From assembly GCA_947038155.1 (NCBI GenBank), contig CAMQVH010000001.1, positions 186,001 through 250,000 of the forward strand: a DNA stretch of 64,000 nucleotides, given 5' to 3'. The DNA is from an uncultured Bacteroides sp. (GTDB lineage: Bacteria; Bacteroidota; Bacteroidia; Bacteroidales; Bacteroidaceae). This document shows, one piece after another, positions 63,787 through 64,000 of the stretch (positions within the stretch are counted from its first letter, which is position 1; the number at the start of each line of letters is the position of its first letter). A program made the position numbers and the translations under genes. The notes beneath the pieces are model-generated. The model did not search any database. It saw nothing but the letters and a program-made list of their open reading frames with translations, and was not told the DNA's origin.

Positions 63787-63807
63787 TGCTGAATAAACTA
63801 TTATGCA

Positions 63808-64000
63808 ATGATGAAGAATATTTTTCAAGACTTAAAACGGAAAGATCATAAACGCTATCTGGGCGGACTGGATGTTTTTAAATATATTGGTCCCGGGCTT
63901 TTGGTAACTGTCGGATTTATTGATCCGGGCAACTGGGCATCAAATTTTGCCGCAGGTTCCGAGTTCGGCTATTCACTTCTTTGGGTGGTCACCTTATCCA
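63808..64000 (+). CDS. Nramp family divalent metal transporter, N-terminal part
   Basis: The first 64 codons of an Nramp/MntH-type transporter run to the window edge. [20 protein letters not shown] and [20 protein letters not shown] contain the conserved DPGN metal-binding motif of the first membrane helix. It imports Mn2+ or Fe2+ with H+. The start may be 63808 or 63811 (two adjacent ATG codons). The rest lies outside the window. Confidence 0.9.
   Translation, partial: MMKNIFQDLKRKDHKRYLGGLDVFKYIGPGLLVTVGFIDPGNWASNFAAGSEFGYSLLWVVTLS

Overview
The window is a stretch of chromosome from a Bacteroides species, most likely Bacteroides thetaiotaomicron or a close relative. The evidence is the Bacteroidetes promoter form (TTTG, about 19-21 bases, TAnnTTTG) ahead of many genes, a UpxY/UpxZ-headed capsule operon, an HU-like gene with a 'smalltalk' peptide, and an RseC-RnfBCDGEA cluster. 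From memory, these flanks (pyrG and yidC on one side, rnf and galE on the other) match the CPS3 site of B. thetaiotaomicron. That match is a recollection, not a search.

Layout. 1-12.6 kb is ordinary chromosome: the end of a PadR regulator with a PspC-domain protein, an NAPE-PLD-like metallo-hydrolase with a flavin reductase, a small lipoprotein, then on the minus strand an S9 peptidase, a MATE transporter, yidC and pyrG, and on the plus strand a DUF3078 protein. 12.6-14.4 kb holds three small minus-strand genes (a DUF4373-like protein, a WYL_2/DUF2693-like protein and an unknown). The leader of the first two contains a regular array of four 15-bp palindromes spaced 22 bp apart. 14.5-15.5 kb is a tyrosine recombinase. 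15.5-15.8 kb is an invertible promoter segment bounded by exact 20-bp inverted repeats. Its promoter currently points away from the capsule operon, so this assembly captures the OFF state.

15.8-49.1 kb is the capsule (CPS) operon: upxY, upxZ, a CapD-type dehydratase, a complete set of legionaminic-acid-type nonulosonate genes (LegB, C, H, I, G, F and a PtmE-like nucleotidyltransferase), a Wzy-like polymerase, a MurJ/Wzx-like flippase, a pyruvyl-transferase/FrhB-like pair, two GT4 glycosyltransferases, a GT42/Maf-like candidate nonulosonate transferase, acetyltransferases, a small phosphoglycosyl transferase, two sugar aminotransferases, an ATP-grasp enzyme, GDP-fucose genes (gmd, fcl), and the export pair Wza/Wzc. 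Six decayed or truncated genes lie between them: an NDP-sugar dehydrogenase, a GHMP kinase, a methylmalonyl-CoA-epimerase-like VOC protein, a class I aminotransferase, an NTP_transf_5 protein and WbuC. Base composition also changes sharply between blocks. Together these show a mosaic, repeatedly recombined locus. One glycosyltransferase gene carries a G10 tract that could slip.

49.2-64 kb returns to chromosome: an HU-like protein and smalltalk peptide, rseC and rnfBCDGEA (sodium- or proton-pumping ferredoxin:NAD oxidoreductase), galE, ispE (minus), dnaB, pheT, yebC, a TSCPD protein and the start of an Nramp transporter. I saw no rRNA, tRNA, CRISPR array or insertion sequence.

How it works together (inference): the recombinase flips the promoter; UpxY lets polymerase read through the long operon while UpxZ blocks UpxY proteins of other loci; the phosphoglycosyl transferase starts the repeat unit on undecaprenyl phosphate; glycosyltransferases add sugars including fucose and probably a legionaminic-type acid; the flippase and Wzy build the chain, and Wza/Wzc export it.
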